NCBI RefSeq assembly: GCF_001570485.1
Contig: NZ_BCTA01000029.1
Location: 1 to 43,546, forward strand
Direction: 5' to 3'
DNA from: Mycolicibacterium novocastrense
GTDB taxonomy: Bacteria; Actinomycetota; Actinomycetes; Mycobacteriales; Mycobacteriaceae
Length of the DNA: 43,546 nt
Shown: piece after piece, positions 14,656 to 24,793 of the stretch
Layout: each line of letters begins with the position of its first letter
Numbering within the stretch: position 1 is the stretch's first letter
Position numbers and translations under genes: made by a program
Notes under the pieces: generated by a model
Databases searched by the model: none
The model's input: the letters and a program-made list of their open reading frames with translations, nothing else
Told to the model about the DNA's origin: nothing

Positions 14656-15093
14656 ATGACAGACACGTGGACGACGCGCGATCTACCCGTCCTCAAAGCC
14701 GCCGTCGAGTTGTACGACCAGACTGGTGAAGGCCCAAGTGCGGACGAGATAGAGCGAGCCTGCGGCTTCGATGAGCAGACTGTCCAGCGCGCACTAAGGG
14801 CTCTCTATCGACAGCCGTACTTCGACAAAGGGGTCGAAGCATTCGGCGGCGACATCTTGATGGTCGGCGAGCCCACCGGGGATGCGTTTCGTGTCGCGGG
14901 GCTGTGGCCGTCGCCCGAGACTCAGCTCGAACGACTGATCGCCGCGCTTGAGGCTGCTGCCGATGACGACTCGCGCCAGCCGGATGAACGCAGCCGGATG
15001 AAACAGATCGCTCTGACGCTGCGCGGCGCGGCGTGGCAGGTCGCGCTCAACGCGCTCGGGGGCGCGGGCGGCAACTTGATGACCGGAGACTAG
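14656..15093 (+). CDS. Winged-helix protein of unknown function
   Basis: 145 residues. The first 65 residues read as a winged helix (DLPVLKAAVELYDQTG, SADEIERACGFDEQTVQRALRAL, then a wing). A helical C-terminal half ends in a small, glycine-rich segment (VALNALGGAGGNLM). I recall similar short actinobacterial proteins of unknown role. The leaderless promoter and the place between mrr and a DNA glycosylase gene suggest a regulator or effector in a defence module; this is inference. Confidence 0.7.
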   Translation: MTDTWTTRDLPVLKAAVELYDQTGEGPSADEIERACGFDEQTVQRALRALYRQPYFDKGVEAFGGDILMVGEPTGDAFRVAGLWPSPETQLERLIAALEAAADDDSRQPDERSRMKQIALTLRGAAWQVALNALGGAGGNLMTGD

Positions 15094-15110
15094 GCGTCGG
15101 TGCGATCCTG

Positions 15111-15116
15111 CATACT
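15111..15116 (+). promoter_or_regulatory. -10 element of a second leaderless promoter
   Basis: CATACT ends 7 bp before the ATG at 15124, the same spacing and flanks as at 14643. It fixes the start of the glycosylase-like gene at 15124 rather than an ATG/GTG further upstream. Confidence 0.55.
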
Positions 15117-15123
15117 CTCGCCC

Positions 15124-15783
15124 ATGACCGACGCGGGGGAAGAACTGGCGTACGACAACTGGGCGAAGTATCGGTCGGCATGGTGGACGCGATACTTCAC
15201 TGGCGAGCTGGCGCACTTCTGGCCGCCGCAGCTCGATCAGTCCGAACCCGATGCACGCGGCTATCGCTGGCTTTCCCGCAGCGGCGTGTTCGACATCGCG
15301 GCCACCGAATCCGAGCACCGCGAGCTTCACACAGCAGTCGCCGCCTACGTGTGGGGCGTCGGCTTCACCGCTCGCATGTCGATAGGCCGCCTGGTCCGCG
15401 CCTTCACGGCCAACGCCGACACCGTGGAGGACAACTTGCGCCGCGCTGCTGCCGTCCTCGCTGATGATGGCCCGGTCGCGGCTTACGAGTCGTTGTTGGC
15501 GGGCGGCCCGAATCAGACGAAGTTCATGGGTCCGGCCTATTTCACTAAGTTCCTGTTCTTCTCCGGCTACCGCGACCCGGATGCCGAGCTGCGACCGCTG
15601 ATCCTCGACAGGCGGGTGGCTATCGCATTGCGTGAGCGCGGCGTGTTCGGACCGAAGGCAGGTAACGCCGACTGGCCCAGCGAGCTTTACCGCCGGTATC
15701 TCATCTTCTGCCACGAACAGAACCCGACTGACCCTGCGGCAGTCGAGGCCGATCTGTTCAACGAGGGTCGCGCTCCCGGTTGA
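15124..15783 (+). CDS. OGG-fold DNA glycosylase-like protein
   Basis: 219 residues from 15124. The middle and C-terminal parts match what I know of the actinobacterial 8-oxoguanine glycosylase OGG-fold family: AAYVWGVGFTARMS, AAAVLADDGPVAAYESL, then KFMGPAYFTKFLFFSGY with LILDRRVAIAL. The hairpin with Lys followed about 20 residues later by an Asp matches the helix-hairpin-helix glycosylase active site. Such enzymes remove modified bases. In the context of Mrr and an element at a tRNA gene, action on modified phage DNA is as plausible as house-cleaning repair. DNA glycosylases with anti-phage function (Brig1) are known, but I do not claim homology to it. Confidence 0.6.
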   Translation: MTDAGEELAYDNWAKYRSAWWTRYFTGELAHFWPPQLDQSEPDARGYRWLSRSGVFDIAATESEHRELHTAVAAYVWGVGFTARMSIGRLVRAFTANADTVEDNLRRAAAVLADDGPVAAYESLLAGGPNQTKFMGPAYFTKFLFFSGYRDPDAELRPLILDRRVAIALRERGVFGPKAGNADWPSELYRRYLIFCHEQNPTDPAAVEADLFNEGRAPG

Positions 15784-15904
15784 CGGGCGGCTGCACCGCT
15801 ACGGGGCGCAGCAATTCGCGGAGACGGGCACGCTGCTCGGGCGTGAGCGGCGGGGCGGCATCCACGATCTTCATGATGTAGTCGTCGTAGTTGTCCGATG
15901 TCAC
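15758..15904 (-). CDS. Small acidic-helix protein next to the right att site
   Basis: 48 residues from GTG at 15904, with AGAGGG nine bases upstream. The core DNYDDYIMKIVDAAPPLT then PEQRARLRELLRP resembles short proteins I know from many actinobacterial phages and integrated elements, usually near the integrase or attachment site. The last 26 bp overlap the 3' end of the convergent glycosylase gene. Function unknown. Confidence 0.55.
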   Translation of the reverse strand: MTSDNYDDYIMKIVDAAPPLTPEQRARLRELLRPVAVQPPVNRERDPR

Positions 15905-15961
15905 GGTGAACCCTCTTATCGCCCGGAAATTGCCCGTCAACTGCCAAAACAAGCTCTGAGC

Positions 15962-16037
15962 TGGTGCCCCCGGCAGGATTCGAACCTGCGGCCTTCTGCT
16001 CCGGAGGCAGACGCTCTATCCCCTGAGCTACGGGGGC
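15962..16037 (-). tRNA. tRNA-Arg (anticodon CCG), integration target
   Basis: On the minus strand the sequence starts GCCCCCG and ends CGGGGGC-A-CCA, giving a 7-bp acceptor stem and an encoded CCA. The D-arm (GCTCAGGGGATAGAGC), anticodon arm with CCTCCGGA (anticodon CCG) and T-arm (CAGGTTCGAATCCTG) are complete. The 3' 22 bases are the att core, so integration left the tRNA intact. It lies between the island and argS. Confidence 0.97.
15963..15984. repeat. Right attachment site inside tRNA-Arg (att core copy 2)
   Basis: Identical to 565-586. The distance between the two copies gives an element of 15,398 bp. Confidence 0.9.
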
Positions 16038-16124
16038 GCGTGAGAAAACAGCGCCGATGGGCTTGGACAGCCTAACGCATTCAGCTCATCGGAAACGGAT
16101 TCGGGGCCTGACCACCCGAGACCA

Positions 16125-16130
16125 TAGGAT
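16125..16130 (+). promoter_or_regulatory. -10 element of a leaderless argS promoter
   Basis: TAGGAT (TANNNT class) ends 8 bp before the argS GTG, with no Shine-Dalgarno sequence in between. This is the geometry of mycobacterial leaderless transcripts. Confidence 0.5.
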
Positions 16131-16138
16131 GGACCCCC

Positions 16139-17791
16139 GTGACCCCCGCCGACCTGGCCGACCTGCTCAAGACCACCGCTGCCGCGGTGCTGGCCCAGCA
16201 TGGGCTCGACGCGTCAGCGCTGCCGGAGACCGTCACCGTCGAGCGTCCGCGCAAGCCCGAGCATGGCGACTATGCCACCAACCTGGCTCTTCAGCTGGGC
16301 AAGAAGGTCGGCGCCAACCCGCGGGAACTGGCCGGCTGGTTGGCCGCGGCCCTGGCCGACAACCCCGGGATCGCCGCCGCCGACGTCGCGGGCCCCGGCT
16401 TCGTCAACCTGCGCCTCGAAGCGTCAGCGCAAAACGTCATCATCACCGACGTCCTGACCGCCGGCGCTGCCTACGGTCACAGCGAGGCGCTCGCAGGACA
16501 GAACATCAACCTCGAGTTCGTCTCCGCCAACCCCACCGGGCCGATCCACATCGGCGGCACCCGCTGGGCCGCCGTCGGCGACGCCCTCGGCCGGTTGCTG
16601 TCGACCCAAGGCGCCGCGGTCACCCGCGAGTACTACTTCAACGACCACGGCGCCCAGATCGACCGGTTCACCACCTCCCTGATCGCCGCGGCCAAGGGCG
16701 AACCGACCCCCGAAGACGGATACGCGGGCGATTACATCAAGGACATCGCCGCCCAGGTGCTCGCCAAGGAACCCGATGCGCTGGGCCTGCCCGACGCCGA
16801 GATGCGCGAGACGTTTCGCGCCATCGGCGTGGACCTGATGTTCGCCCACATCAAACAGTCCCTGCACGACTTCGGCACCGACTTCGACGTCTACACCCAC
16901 GAAGATTCGATGCACACGTCCGGACGCGTCGAGCATGCGATCGCGCGGCTCCGCGACGCAGGCAGCATCTACGAAAAGGACGGCGCAACGTGGTTGCGCA
17001 CAACCGATTACGGCGACGACAAGGACCGCGTCGTCATCAAGAGTGACGGTGCGCCGGCCTACGTCGCCGCCGATATCGCCTACTACCTCGACAAGCGCGA
17101 ACGCGGATTCGACCTGTGCATCTACATGCTCGGGGCCGATCACCACGGCTACATCGCCCGGCTCAAGGCGGTGGCGGCCGCGCTGGGGGAGGACCCGGCC
17201 ACCGTCGAGGTGCTGATCGGGCAGATGGTCAACCTGGTGCGCGAGGGCCAGCCGGTCCGGATGAGCAAGCGGGCCGGCACCGTGATCACCCTCGACGACC
17301 TGGTCGAGGCGATCGGCGTCGACGCCGCCCGCTACTCGCTGATCCGGTCCTCGGTCGACAGCCCGATCGACATCGACCTCGAGCTGTGGTCGTCGGCGTC
17401 CAACGAAAACCCGGTCTACTACGTGCAATACGCGCATGCGCGCCTTTCGGCCCTGGCCCGCAACGCCGCCGAACTGGGTGTCGTGCCCAGCACCGAGAAC
17501 CTGCAACTGCTCGACCACGACAAGGAAGGCACGCTGATCCGCAACATCGGCGAATTCCCTCGCGTGCTGAAAACGGCTGCGGCACTGCGCGAACCACACC
17601 GTGTCTCGCGGTACCTCGAGGATATGGCCGGCGACTACCACCGGTTCTATGACTCCTGCCGCGTGCTGCCGCAAGGCGACGAGACGCCCAACGAACTGCA
17701 CGGTGCGCGCCTTGCACTGTGTCAGGCCACCCGTCAGGTGATCGCGAACGGTCTCGGCATCCTCGGCGTCACCGCTCCGGAGCGCATGTGA
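16139..17791 (+). CDS. argS: Arginyl-tRNA synthetase
   Basis: 550 residues, normal length. Class I synthetase charging tRNA-Arg in the cytosol. N-terminal tRNA-recognition domain (about 1-110), HIGH-type motif at His137 in GPIHIGG, KMSKS-type motif at 374-378 (RMSKR), and a C-terminal anticodon-binding helical domain ending in [12 protein letters not shown] start at the leaderless promoter. Its stop overlaps the lysA GTG. It lies 101 bp from the tRNA-Arg that hosts the island. Confidence 0.98.
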   Translation: MTPADLADLLKTTAAAVLAQHGLDASALPETVTVERPRKPEHGDYATNLALQLGKKVGANPRELAGWLAAALADNPGIAAADVAGPGFVNLRLEASAQNVIITDVLTAGAAYGHSEALAGQNINLEFVSANPTGPIHIGGTRWAAVGDALGRLLSTQGAAVTREYYFNDHGAQIDRFTTSLIAAAKGEPTPEDGYAGDYIKDIAAQVLAKEPDALGLPDAEMRETFRAIGVDLMFAHIKQSLHDFGTDFDVYTHEDSMHTSGRVEHAIARLRDAGSIYEKDGATWLRTTDYGDDKDRVVIKSDGAPAYVAADIAYYLDKRERGFDLCIYMLGADHHGYIARLKAVAAALGEDPATVEVLIGQMVNLVREGQPVRMSKRAGTVITLDDLVEAIGVDAARYSLIRSSVDSPIDIDLELWSSASNENPVYYVQYAHARLSALARNAAELGVVPSTENLQLLDHDKEGTLIRNIGEFPRVLKTAAALREPHRVSRYLEDMAGDYHRFYDSCRVLPQGDETPNELHGARLALCQATRQVIANGLGILGVTAPERM

Positions 17792-19206
17792 TCGCCCATC
17801 CCGCCGGCCCACGGCACGCCGAAGAGATCCACCACGGTGGTGCTCCGCCGCGCCCACAGTCGCCCTCCGAACTCCTGCTGCTGGCGCCGAACGTCTGGCC
17901 CCGCAGCACCGTTCGCGATGACGCCGGCGTGGTGTCCATCGGCGGTGTGCCGGTCACCGACATCGCCGCAAAGTTCGGGACGCCGACCTTCGTGGTGGAC
18001 GAGGACGACTTCCGGGCGCGCTGTCGTGAGATCGCCGCGGCATTCGGCGGGGGCGACAACGTCCGCTACGCCGCCAAGGCGTTCATGTGCACCGAGGTCG
18101 CCCGTTGGATCGCCGAAGAAGGCCTCTCGCTCGACGTGGCCAGCGGGGGAGAGATGGCCGTCGCGCTGGCCGGTGGATTCCCCGCCGAGCGGATCGCGTT
18201 GCACGGCAACAACAAATCGGTTGCCGAGCTGACCGCAGCCGTCAAGGCCGGCATCGAGCACGTGGTGGTCGACTCGATGGTCGAGATCGACCGGCTCGAC
18301 GAGATCGCCGGTGCCGCAGGCGTGGTCCAGGACGTGCTGGTCCGCGTGACGGTCGGCGTCGAGGCGCACACTCACGAGTTCATCTCGACCGCGCACGAGG
18401 ACCAGAAGTTCGGGCTCTCGCTGGCTTCGGGTGCCGCGATGGACGCCGTCCGCCGGGTGTTCGAGACCGATCACTTGCGCCTCAAGGGTTTGCACAGCCA
18501 CATCGGGTCTCAGATCTTCGACGTCGCGGGCTTCGAGATCGCCGCGCACCGGGTGATCGGGTTCCTTCGCGACGTGGTCGCCGAGTTCGGGGTCGACAAG
18601 ACCTCACAGATGTCGATCGTCGACCTGGGTGGGGGCTTGGGCATCTCGTATCTGCCCCAGGACGATCCGCCTCCGATCGCCGACCTGGCCGCCAAGCTGA
18701 CCGCGATCGTGCGCGAGGAGTCGGCTGCCGTCGGGCTACCGGCTCCGCGGTTGGTGGTCGAACCGGGACGGGCCATCGCGGGTCCCGGGACCATCACGCT
18801 CTACGAGGTCGGCACCGTCAAGGATGTCGCCGTCAGCCCGACCGCTCACCGCCGCTACGTCAGCGTGGACGGCGGTATGAGCGACAACATCCGCACGTCG
18901 CTCTACGGTGCGGAATACGACGCACGGCTGATTTCCCGACGTAGCGACGCCGCGTCGACGATCGGTCGGATCGTCGGAAAGCATTGTGAGAGCGGCGATA
19001 TCGTCGTCCGCGACACGTGGGTGCCCGACGACATCCGGCCCGGTGACTTGCTGGGAGTCGCGGCGACCGGCGCCTACTGCTATTCCATGTCGAGCCGATA
19101 TAACCTGATCGGCCGCCCCGCCGTGGTGGCTGTGCGCGACGGGCGAGCCCGTCTGATCCTGCGCCGGGAGACGGTCGACGATCTGCTGAGTCTGGAAGTG
19201 AGGTAA
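17788..19206 (+). CDS. lysA: Diaminopimelate decarboxylase
   Basis: 472 residues from a GTG overlapping the argS stop. PLP-dependent decarboxylation of meso-diaminopimelate to lysine, the last step of the pathway. Alanine-racemase-type barrel with the PLP lysine Lys97 in [40 protein letters not shown] and the C-terminal [14 protein letters not shown] (partner active site). The N-terminus is about 25 residues longer than the M. tuberculosis protein as I recall it (which begins just before the LAPNVWPR segment), but no other start codon exists in between. First of the aspartate-family genes. Confidence 0.97.
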   Translation: MIAHPAGPRHAEEIHHGGAPPRPQSPSELLLLAPNVWPRSTVRDDAGVVSIGGVPVTDIAAKFGTPTFVVDEDDFRARCREIAAAFGGGDNVRYAAKAFMCTEVARWIAEEGLSLDVASGGEMAVALAGGFPAERIALHGNNKSVAELTAAVKAGIEHVVVDSMVEIDRLDEIAGAAGVVQDVLVRVTVGVEAHTHEFISTAHEDQKFGLSLASGAAMDAVRRVFETDHLRLKGLHSHIGSQIFDVAGFEIAAHRVIGFLRDVVAEFGVDKTSQMSIVDLGGGLGISYLPQDDPPPIADLAAKLTAIVREESAAVGLPAPRLVVEPGRAIAGPGTITLYEVGTVKDVAVSPTAHRRYVSVDGGMSDNIRTSLYGAEYDARLISRRSDAASTIGRIVGKHCESGDIVVRDTWVPDDIRPGDLLGVAATGAYCYSMSSRYNLIGRPAVVAVRDGRARLILRRETVDDLLSLEVR

Positions 19207-19208
19207 CG

Positions 19209-20534
19209 ATGACTGACTCCGAAAAGCCCATCGGCGTAGCGGTTCTCGGCTTTGGGAACGTCGGTAGCGAGGTGGTGCGCATCATCGAGCAGAGCGCCGA
19301 CGACCTGGCCGCACGCATCGGTGCGCCGTTGGTGCTGCGCGGCGTCGGCGTCCGTCGCGTCGCCGACGACCGCGGAATCTCCGTCGACAAGCTCACCGAC
19401 AACGTCGAGGAACTCGTCTCCCGCGACGACGTCGACATCGTCGTTGAGTTGATGGGGCCCGTGGAACCCGCGCGCAAAGCGATCCTGGCCGCGCTGGAAC
19501 AGGGCAAGTCCGTGGTCACCGCCAACAAGGCGCTGATGGCCGTCTCCACCGGCGAGTTGGCCCAGGCAGCCGAAAACGCCCGGGTGGACCTGTATTTCGA
19601 GGCTTCCGTCGCCGGTGCGATCCCCGTCATCCGTCCCCTGACCCAGTCGCTGGCGGGGGACTCGGTCGTCCGGGTGGCGGGCATCGTCAACGGCACTACC
19701 AACTACATCCTCTCGGAGATGGACAGCACGGGCGCCGACTACGCCAGCGCGCTGGCCGATGCGAGCGCCCTCGGTTACGCCGAGGCCGACCCGACGGCCG
19801 ACGTCGAGGGATACGACGCCGCGGCGAAGGCGGCGATCCTGGCCTCGATCGCCTTTCACACGCGGGTCAGCTCCAATGACGTGTACCGCGAGGGCATCAC
19901 GAAGGTCAGCAGCGCCGACTTCGAATCCGCCAAGGCGCTCGGCTGCACGATCAAACTCCTGGCGATCTGCGAGCGGCTCATCGGTGACGAGGGGCAGGAG
20001 CGGGTTTCGGCGCGCGTGTACCCAGCCCTGGTGCCGTTGGACCATCCGCTGGCCGCGGTCAACGGAGCGTTCAATGCGGTGGTGGTCGAGGCCGAAGCCG
20101 CGGGCCGCCTGATGTTCTACGGGCAGGGCGCCGGCGGTGCGCCCACGGCCTCCGCGGTGATGGGTGACCTCGTGATGGCGGCTCGCAACCGCGTACAGGG
20201 TGGCCGGGGCCCGCGCGAGTCGAGGTACGCCAAGTTGCCGATCGCGCCGATCGGCTTCATCCCGACCCGTTACTACGTGAACATGAACGTCGCCGATCGA
20301 GCCGGCGTGTTGTCCGCAGTGGCAGCCGAATTCGGTAAACGTGACGTCAGCATCGCCGAGGTGCGCCAGGAGGGCATGGTCGACGAGGAGGGTCAGCGCT
20401 GCGGTGCGCGCATCGTGGTGGTGACCCATCAGGCCACGGACGCGGCATTGTCGGAGACGGTGGCCGCATTGGCCGACCTCGATGTCGTGCAGAGCATCAA
20501 CAGCGTGCTGCGCATGGAAGGAACCACCGAATGA
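19209..20534 (+). CDS. hom: Homoserine dehydrogenase
   Basis: 441 residues. NAD(P)H-dependent reduction of aspartate semialdehyde to homoserine, branch point to threonine and methionine. Rossmann start [14 protein letters not shown], catalytic domain with the [11 protein letters not shown] motif and the conserved [18 protein letters not shown] segment, then a C-terminal ACT domain (about residues 355-430; [21 protein letters not shown]) for feedback control by threonine. RBS GTGAGG before ATG. Two bases after lysA; overlaps thrC by ATGA. Called thrA in M. tuberculosis annotations. Confidence 0.97.
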   Translation: MTDSEKPIGVAVLGFGNVGSEVVRIIEQSADDLAARIGAPLVLRGVGVRRVADDRGISVDKLTDNVEELVSRDDVDIVVELMGPVEPARKAILAALEQGKSVVTANKALMAVSTGELAQAAENARVDLYFEASVAGAIPVIRPLTQSLAGDSVVRVAGIVNGTTNYILSEMDSTGADYASALADASALGYAEADPTADVEGYDAAAKAAILASIAFHTRVSSNDVYREGITKVSSADFESAKALGCTIKLLAICERLIGDEGQERVSARVYPALVPLDHPLAAVNGAFNAVVVEAEAAGRLMFYGQGAGGAPTASAVMGDLVMAARNRVQGGRGPRESRYAKLPIAPIGFIPTRYYVNMNVADRAGVLSAVAAEFGKRDVSIAEVRQEGMVDEEGQRCGARIVVVTHQATDAALSETVAALADLDVVQSINSVLRMEGTTE

Positions 20535-21613
20535 GCACCTCAGCGCAGACCGTTCACCAGCCGTGGCCCGGGCTGATCGCCGCGTACCGTGACCGGTTGG
20601 CGGTCGACGACAGCTGGACGCCGATCACCTTGCGTGAGGGTGGCACTCCGCTGCTACCCGCGCAGCGGCTGTCCGAACGCACCGGCTGCACAGTGCATCT
20701 CAAGGTCGAGGGGCTCAACCCGACCGGCTCGTTCAAGGACCGCGGCATGACCATGGCGGTGACCGAGGCCGTGGCGCGCGGCCAGCAGGCGGTGCTGTGC
20801 GCATCGACCGGGAACACGTCGGCATCGGCAGCGGCCTATGCGGCCAGGGCCGGGATCACCTGCGCAGTGCTGGTGCCACAGGGCAAGATCGCGATGGGCA
20901 AGCTGGCCCAGGCCGTCATGCACGGCGCCAAGATCATCCAGGTCGACGGCAACTTCGACGACTGCCTGGAACTCGCGCGCAAGCTGACCGCCGACTTCCC
21001 GACCATATCGCTGGTCAACTCCGTCAACCCGTACCGGATCGAAGGGCAGAAGACCGCAGCCTTCGAGATCGTCGACGCACTGGGCGTCGCACCCGATGTG
21101 CATTCGTTGCCGGTCGGCAATGCCGGCAATATCACCGCCTATTGGAAGGGCTACACCGAGTACCACCGCGACGGCGTCTCGGATCGTCTTCCCCGCATGC
21201 TCGGCACACAGGCCGCCGGTGCCGCGCCGCTGGTGCACGGGGAACCGGTCAAGAATCCGGAGACCATCGCGACGGCCATTCGAATCGGCTCGCCCGCGTC
21301 GTGGACCACCGCCGTCGAGGCCGCGCAGCAGTCCGGCGGTCGATTCCTGGCCGCCACCGACGAAGAGATCCTCGAGGCCTACCACCTGGTGGCCAGCAGC
21401 GAGGGCGTGTTCGTCGAGCCCGCATCGGCGGCCAGCATCGCCGGTCTGCTCAAATCGGTCGAAGACGGTTGGGTGGCCAAGGGTTCGACGGTCGTGTGCA
21501 CGGTGACGGGCAATGGACTCAAGGACCCGGACACCGCGTTGAAGGGCATGCCGTCGGTCATCGCGGTACCCGTCGATCCGGTGGCCGTTGTCGAGCAGCT
21601 GGGGCTGGGATAG
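20531..21613 (+). CDS. thrC: Threonine synthase
   Basis: 360 residues, PLP enzyme converting O-phosphohomoserine to threonine. PLP lysine Lys69 in GSFKDRG, phosphate-binding [19 protein letters not shown], and the PVGNAGN turn. The ATG overlaps the hom stop, so expression is coupled. Length equals that of the mycobacterial enzyme. Confidence 0.97.
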   Translation: MSTSAQTVHQPWPGLIAAYRDRLAVDDSWTPITLREGGTPLLPAQRLSERTGCTVHLKVEGLNPTGSFKDRGMTMAVTEAVARGQQAVLCASTGNTSASAAAYAARAGITCAVLVPQGKIAMGKLAQAVMHGAKIIQVDGNFDDCLELARKLTADFPTISLVNSVNPYRIEGQKTAAFEIVDALGVAPDVHSLPVGNAGNITAYWKGYTEYHRDGVSDRLPRMLGTQAAGAAPLVHGEPVKNPETIATAIRIGSPASWTTAVEAAQQSGGRFLAATDEEILEAYHLVASSEGVFVEPASAASIAGLLKSVEDGWVAKGSTVVCTVTGNGLKDPDTALKGMPSVIAVPVDPVAVVEQLGLG

Positions 21614-22561
<948 letters not shown>

Positions 22562-22857
22562 CCGCGGCCAAAACAGGAATCACAGGAGCAACACGACACC
22601 CATGTCTTTCTTGCTTCCCGTCCCGATGCGGGATATTCTCGCTGTCGTCAGGCAATCGCAGCGTCTCTACCTGCGCCGACACTAGGACACCACCCATTTT
22701 CCCCGTGATTTGCGCGCGGATTGACGGTTCGTCGAATACCGGCGAGGCCCGCCCATCACCGTTGCAGGGGCAATGGTGGAGCCCATGCGTTCAGTGGATT
22801 GACTGATCGCACCGAACCCCCGCACGACTCGATCTGCGAGGGAAAGAAAGGAAATCC
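22562..22857 (+). promoter_or_regulatory. rho 5' leader
   Basis: A 296-bp region without a longer gene. It contains a 27-codon ORF (22602-22685) with AGGAG upstream, and then C-rich unstructured stretches (22686-22830). Rho genes are commonly autoregulated through such leaders, by Rho acting on its own transcript. The sequence shows no sharp intrinsic terminator. Confidence 0.5.
22602..22685 (+). CDS. Possible rho leader peptide
   Basis: 27 codons, beginning MSFLLPVPMRDILAVV and ending QRLYLRRH, then TAG. AGGAG lies 13 bases before the ATG, and a second in-frame ATG is at codon 9. The arginine-rich end recalls regulatory leader peptides whose translation couples to Rho-dependent termination. 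E. coli rho also has a small leader ORF (rhoL). Reality depends on conservation, which I cannot test. Confidence 0.35.
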   Translation: MSFLLPVPMRDILAVVRQSQRLYLRRH

Positions 22858-24783
22858 GTGACTGAAACGGACCTGATCACGGCTGGGGGCAGCAGCGAAA
22901 CCAGTGAGCTGCCAAACGCCGTGAGTTCAGACACCTCAACTTCTGCGGCGGCCGAGGCGCCGAACGCGACGCCGACCGCGGAAACAGCACCGACCGCCGA
23001 GGTCGCTTCCGGCAACCGCGGCGGCTCGCTGTCGACCATGGTGCTGCCCGAACTGCGTGCCTTGGCCAAGGAAATCGGCGTCGAGGGCGCATCCGGTATG
23101 CGCAAGGGCGAACTGGTCGCCGCCATCCGTGAGCGGCGCGGCGACTCGAACGGCCGCGGAAAGACATCCGCCGGTGGTGAGGCTCCGACCAGCGAGGCCA
23201 AGACCGCCGAACCCGCCAAAGATGCTCCGAACGCCGAGTCGGGCGCCCAGAGTGGCGACGGTTCCAACACCGACGCCGAGCAACAGCCCCGTCGCCGCGA
23301 GCGTCGTGGCGCGTCGCGCGGAACCGGCGCACCCGACGCTTCGGGCGACCAGCCGGACAACGCCGCTTCCGACGCCAAGACCGGCGATCGCCAGAGCGAC
23401 CAGTCCAACAAGGGCGAGCAGTCCAACAAGTCGGATACCAAGTCCGACGGTGATCAGCAGCAGGGCGGCGACCAGCAGGGTGGCCAGAACCGCGGCGGCG
23501 GCAACAACGACGACGACGGCGAGGGCCGTGGCGGTCGTCGCGGTCGCCGGTTCCGGGACCGCAGGCGCCGTGAGCGCGGCGGCGGTGACGGCGGCGGCGG
23601 TGACCGCGATACCGAACTGCGTGAGGACGACGTCGTTCAGCCCGTCGCCGGCATCCTCGACGTTCTCGACAACTACGCGTTTGTCCGCACCTCCGGTTAT
23701 CTGGCCGGCCCGAACGACGTGTACGTCTCGATGAACATGGTGCGCAAGAACGGCTTGCGCCGCGGTGACGCCGTGACCGGTGCCGTGCGGGTGCCCCGAG
23801 ACGGAGAAGGCGGCGACAAGAACCCGCGGCAGAAGTTCAATCCGCTGGTGCGCCTGGACACCGTCAACGGCAAGCCGGTGGAGGAGGCCAAGAAGCGGCC
23901 GGAGTTCAACAAGCTCACGCCGCTCTACCCGAATGAGCGGCTGCGCCTGGAGACCAACACCGAGAAGCTGACCACCCGCGTCATCGACCTGATCATGCCG
24001 ATCGGCAAGGGTCAGCGCGCGCTGATCGTGTCGCCGCCGAAGGCCGGTAAGACCACGATCCTCCAGGACATCGCCAACGCGATCACCACCAACAATCCGG
24101 AATGCCACCTGATGGTGGTGCTCGTCGACGAGCGTCCGGAAGAGGTGACCGACATGCAGCGCTCGGTCAAGGGCGAGGTCATCGCCTCGACGTTCGACCG
24201 GCCGCCGTCCGATCACACCCAGGCCGCTGAGCTGGCGATCGAGCGGGCCAAGCGGCTCGTCGAGCAGGGCAAGGACGTCGTCGTACTGCTGGACTCGATC
24301 ACCCGCCTCGGCCGCGCGTACAACAACGCGTCGCCGGCCTCGGGGCGCATCCTGTCCGGTGGTGTCGACTCGACCGCGCTGTATCCGCCGAAGCGGTTCC
24401 TCGGCGCGGCCCGAAACATCGAAGAGGGCGGCTCGCTGACCATCGTCGCCACCGCGATGGTGGAGACCGGGTCGACCGGTGACACGGTGATCTTCGAGGA
24501 GTTCAAGGGCACCGGTAACGCCGAGCTCAAGCTCGATCGCAAGATCGCCGAGCGGCGCGTCTTCCCGGCCGTCGACGTCAACCCGTCCGGCACCCGCAAG
24601 GATGAGCTGCTGCTGTCGCCCGACGAGTTCGCGATCGTGCACAAGCTGCGTCGGGTGTTGTCCGGGTTGGATCCGCACCAGGCCATCGACCTGTTGATGA
24701 GCCAGCTACGCAAGACCAAGAACAACTACGAGTTCCTGGTGCAGGTCTCCAAGACCGCTCCGGGCTCGATGGACGCCGACTAG
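22858..24783 (+). CDS. rho: Transcription termination factor Rho
   Basis: 641 residues, GTG start with AAAGGAAA upstream. Hexameric RNA helicase. Rho_N/SAP-like helices at about 57-93 (LPELRALAKEIGVEG), a long disordered Gly/Arg/Asn/Asp insert (about 95-250), the cold-shock RNA-binding domain (about 252-330; GILDVLDNYAFVRTSGYL), then the ATPase: Walker A PPKAGKTT with Lys398, DERPEEVTDMQR, Q-loop STFDRPPSDH, Walker B VVLLDSITRL and R-loop NPSGTRKDELL. The insert is typical of actinobacterial Rho and adds RNA affinity. Convergent with the MarR gene, 10 bp away. Confidence 0.98.
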   Translation: MTETDLITAGGSSETSELPNAVSSDTSTSAAAEAPNATPTAETAPTAEVASGNRGGSLSTMVLPELRALAKEIGVEGASGMRKGELVAAIRERRGDSNGRGKTSAGGEAPTSEAKTAEPAKDAPNAESGAQSGDGSNTDAEQQPRRRERRGASRGTGAPDASGDQPDNAASDAKTGDRQSDQSNKGEQSNKSDTKSDGDQQQGGDQQGGQNRGGGNNDDDGEGRGGRRGRRFRDRRRRERGGGDGGGGDRDTELREDDVVQPVAGILDVLDNYAFVRTSGYLAGPNDVYVSMNMVRKNGLRRGDAVTGAVRVPRDGEGGDKNPRQKFNPLVRLDTVNGKPVEEAKKRPEFNKLTPLYPNERLRLETNTEKLTTRVIDLIMPIGKGQRALIVSPPKAGKTTILQDIANAITTNNPECHLMVVLVDERPEEVTDMQRSVKGEVIASTFDRPPSDHTQAAELAIERAKRLVEQGKDVVVLLDSITRLGRAYNNASPASGRILSGGVDSTALYPPKRFLGAARNIEEGGSLTIVATAMVETGSTGDTVIFEEFKGTGNAELKLDRKIAERRVFPAVDVNPSGTRKDELLLSPDEFAIVHKLRRVLSGLDPHQAIDLLMSQLRKTKNNYEFLVQVSKTAPGSMDAD

Positions 24784-24793
24784 CCGGAACCAC

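Noticed and set aside
16424..17857. 477-codon minus-strand frame opposite argS
   Set aside because: Entirely explained by argS on the plus strand.
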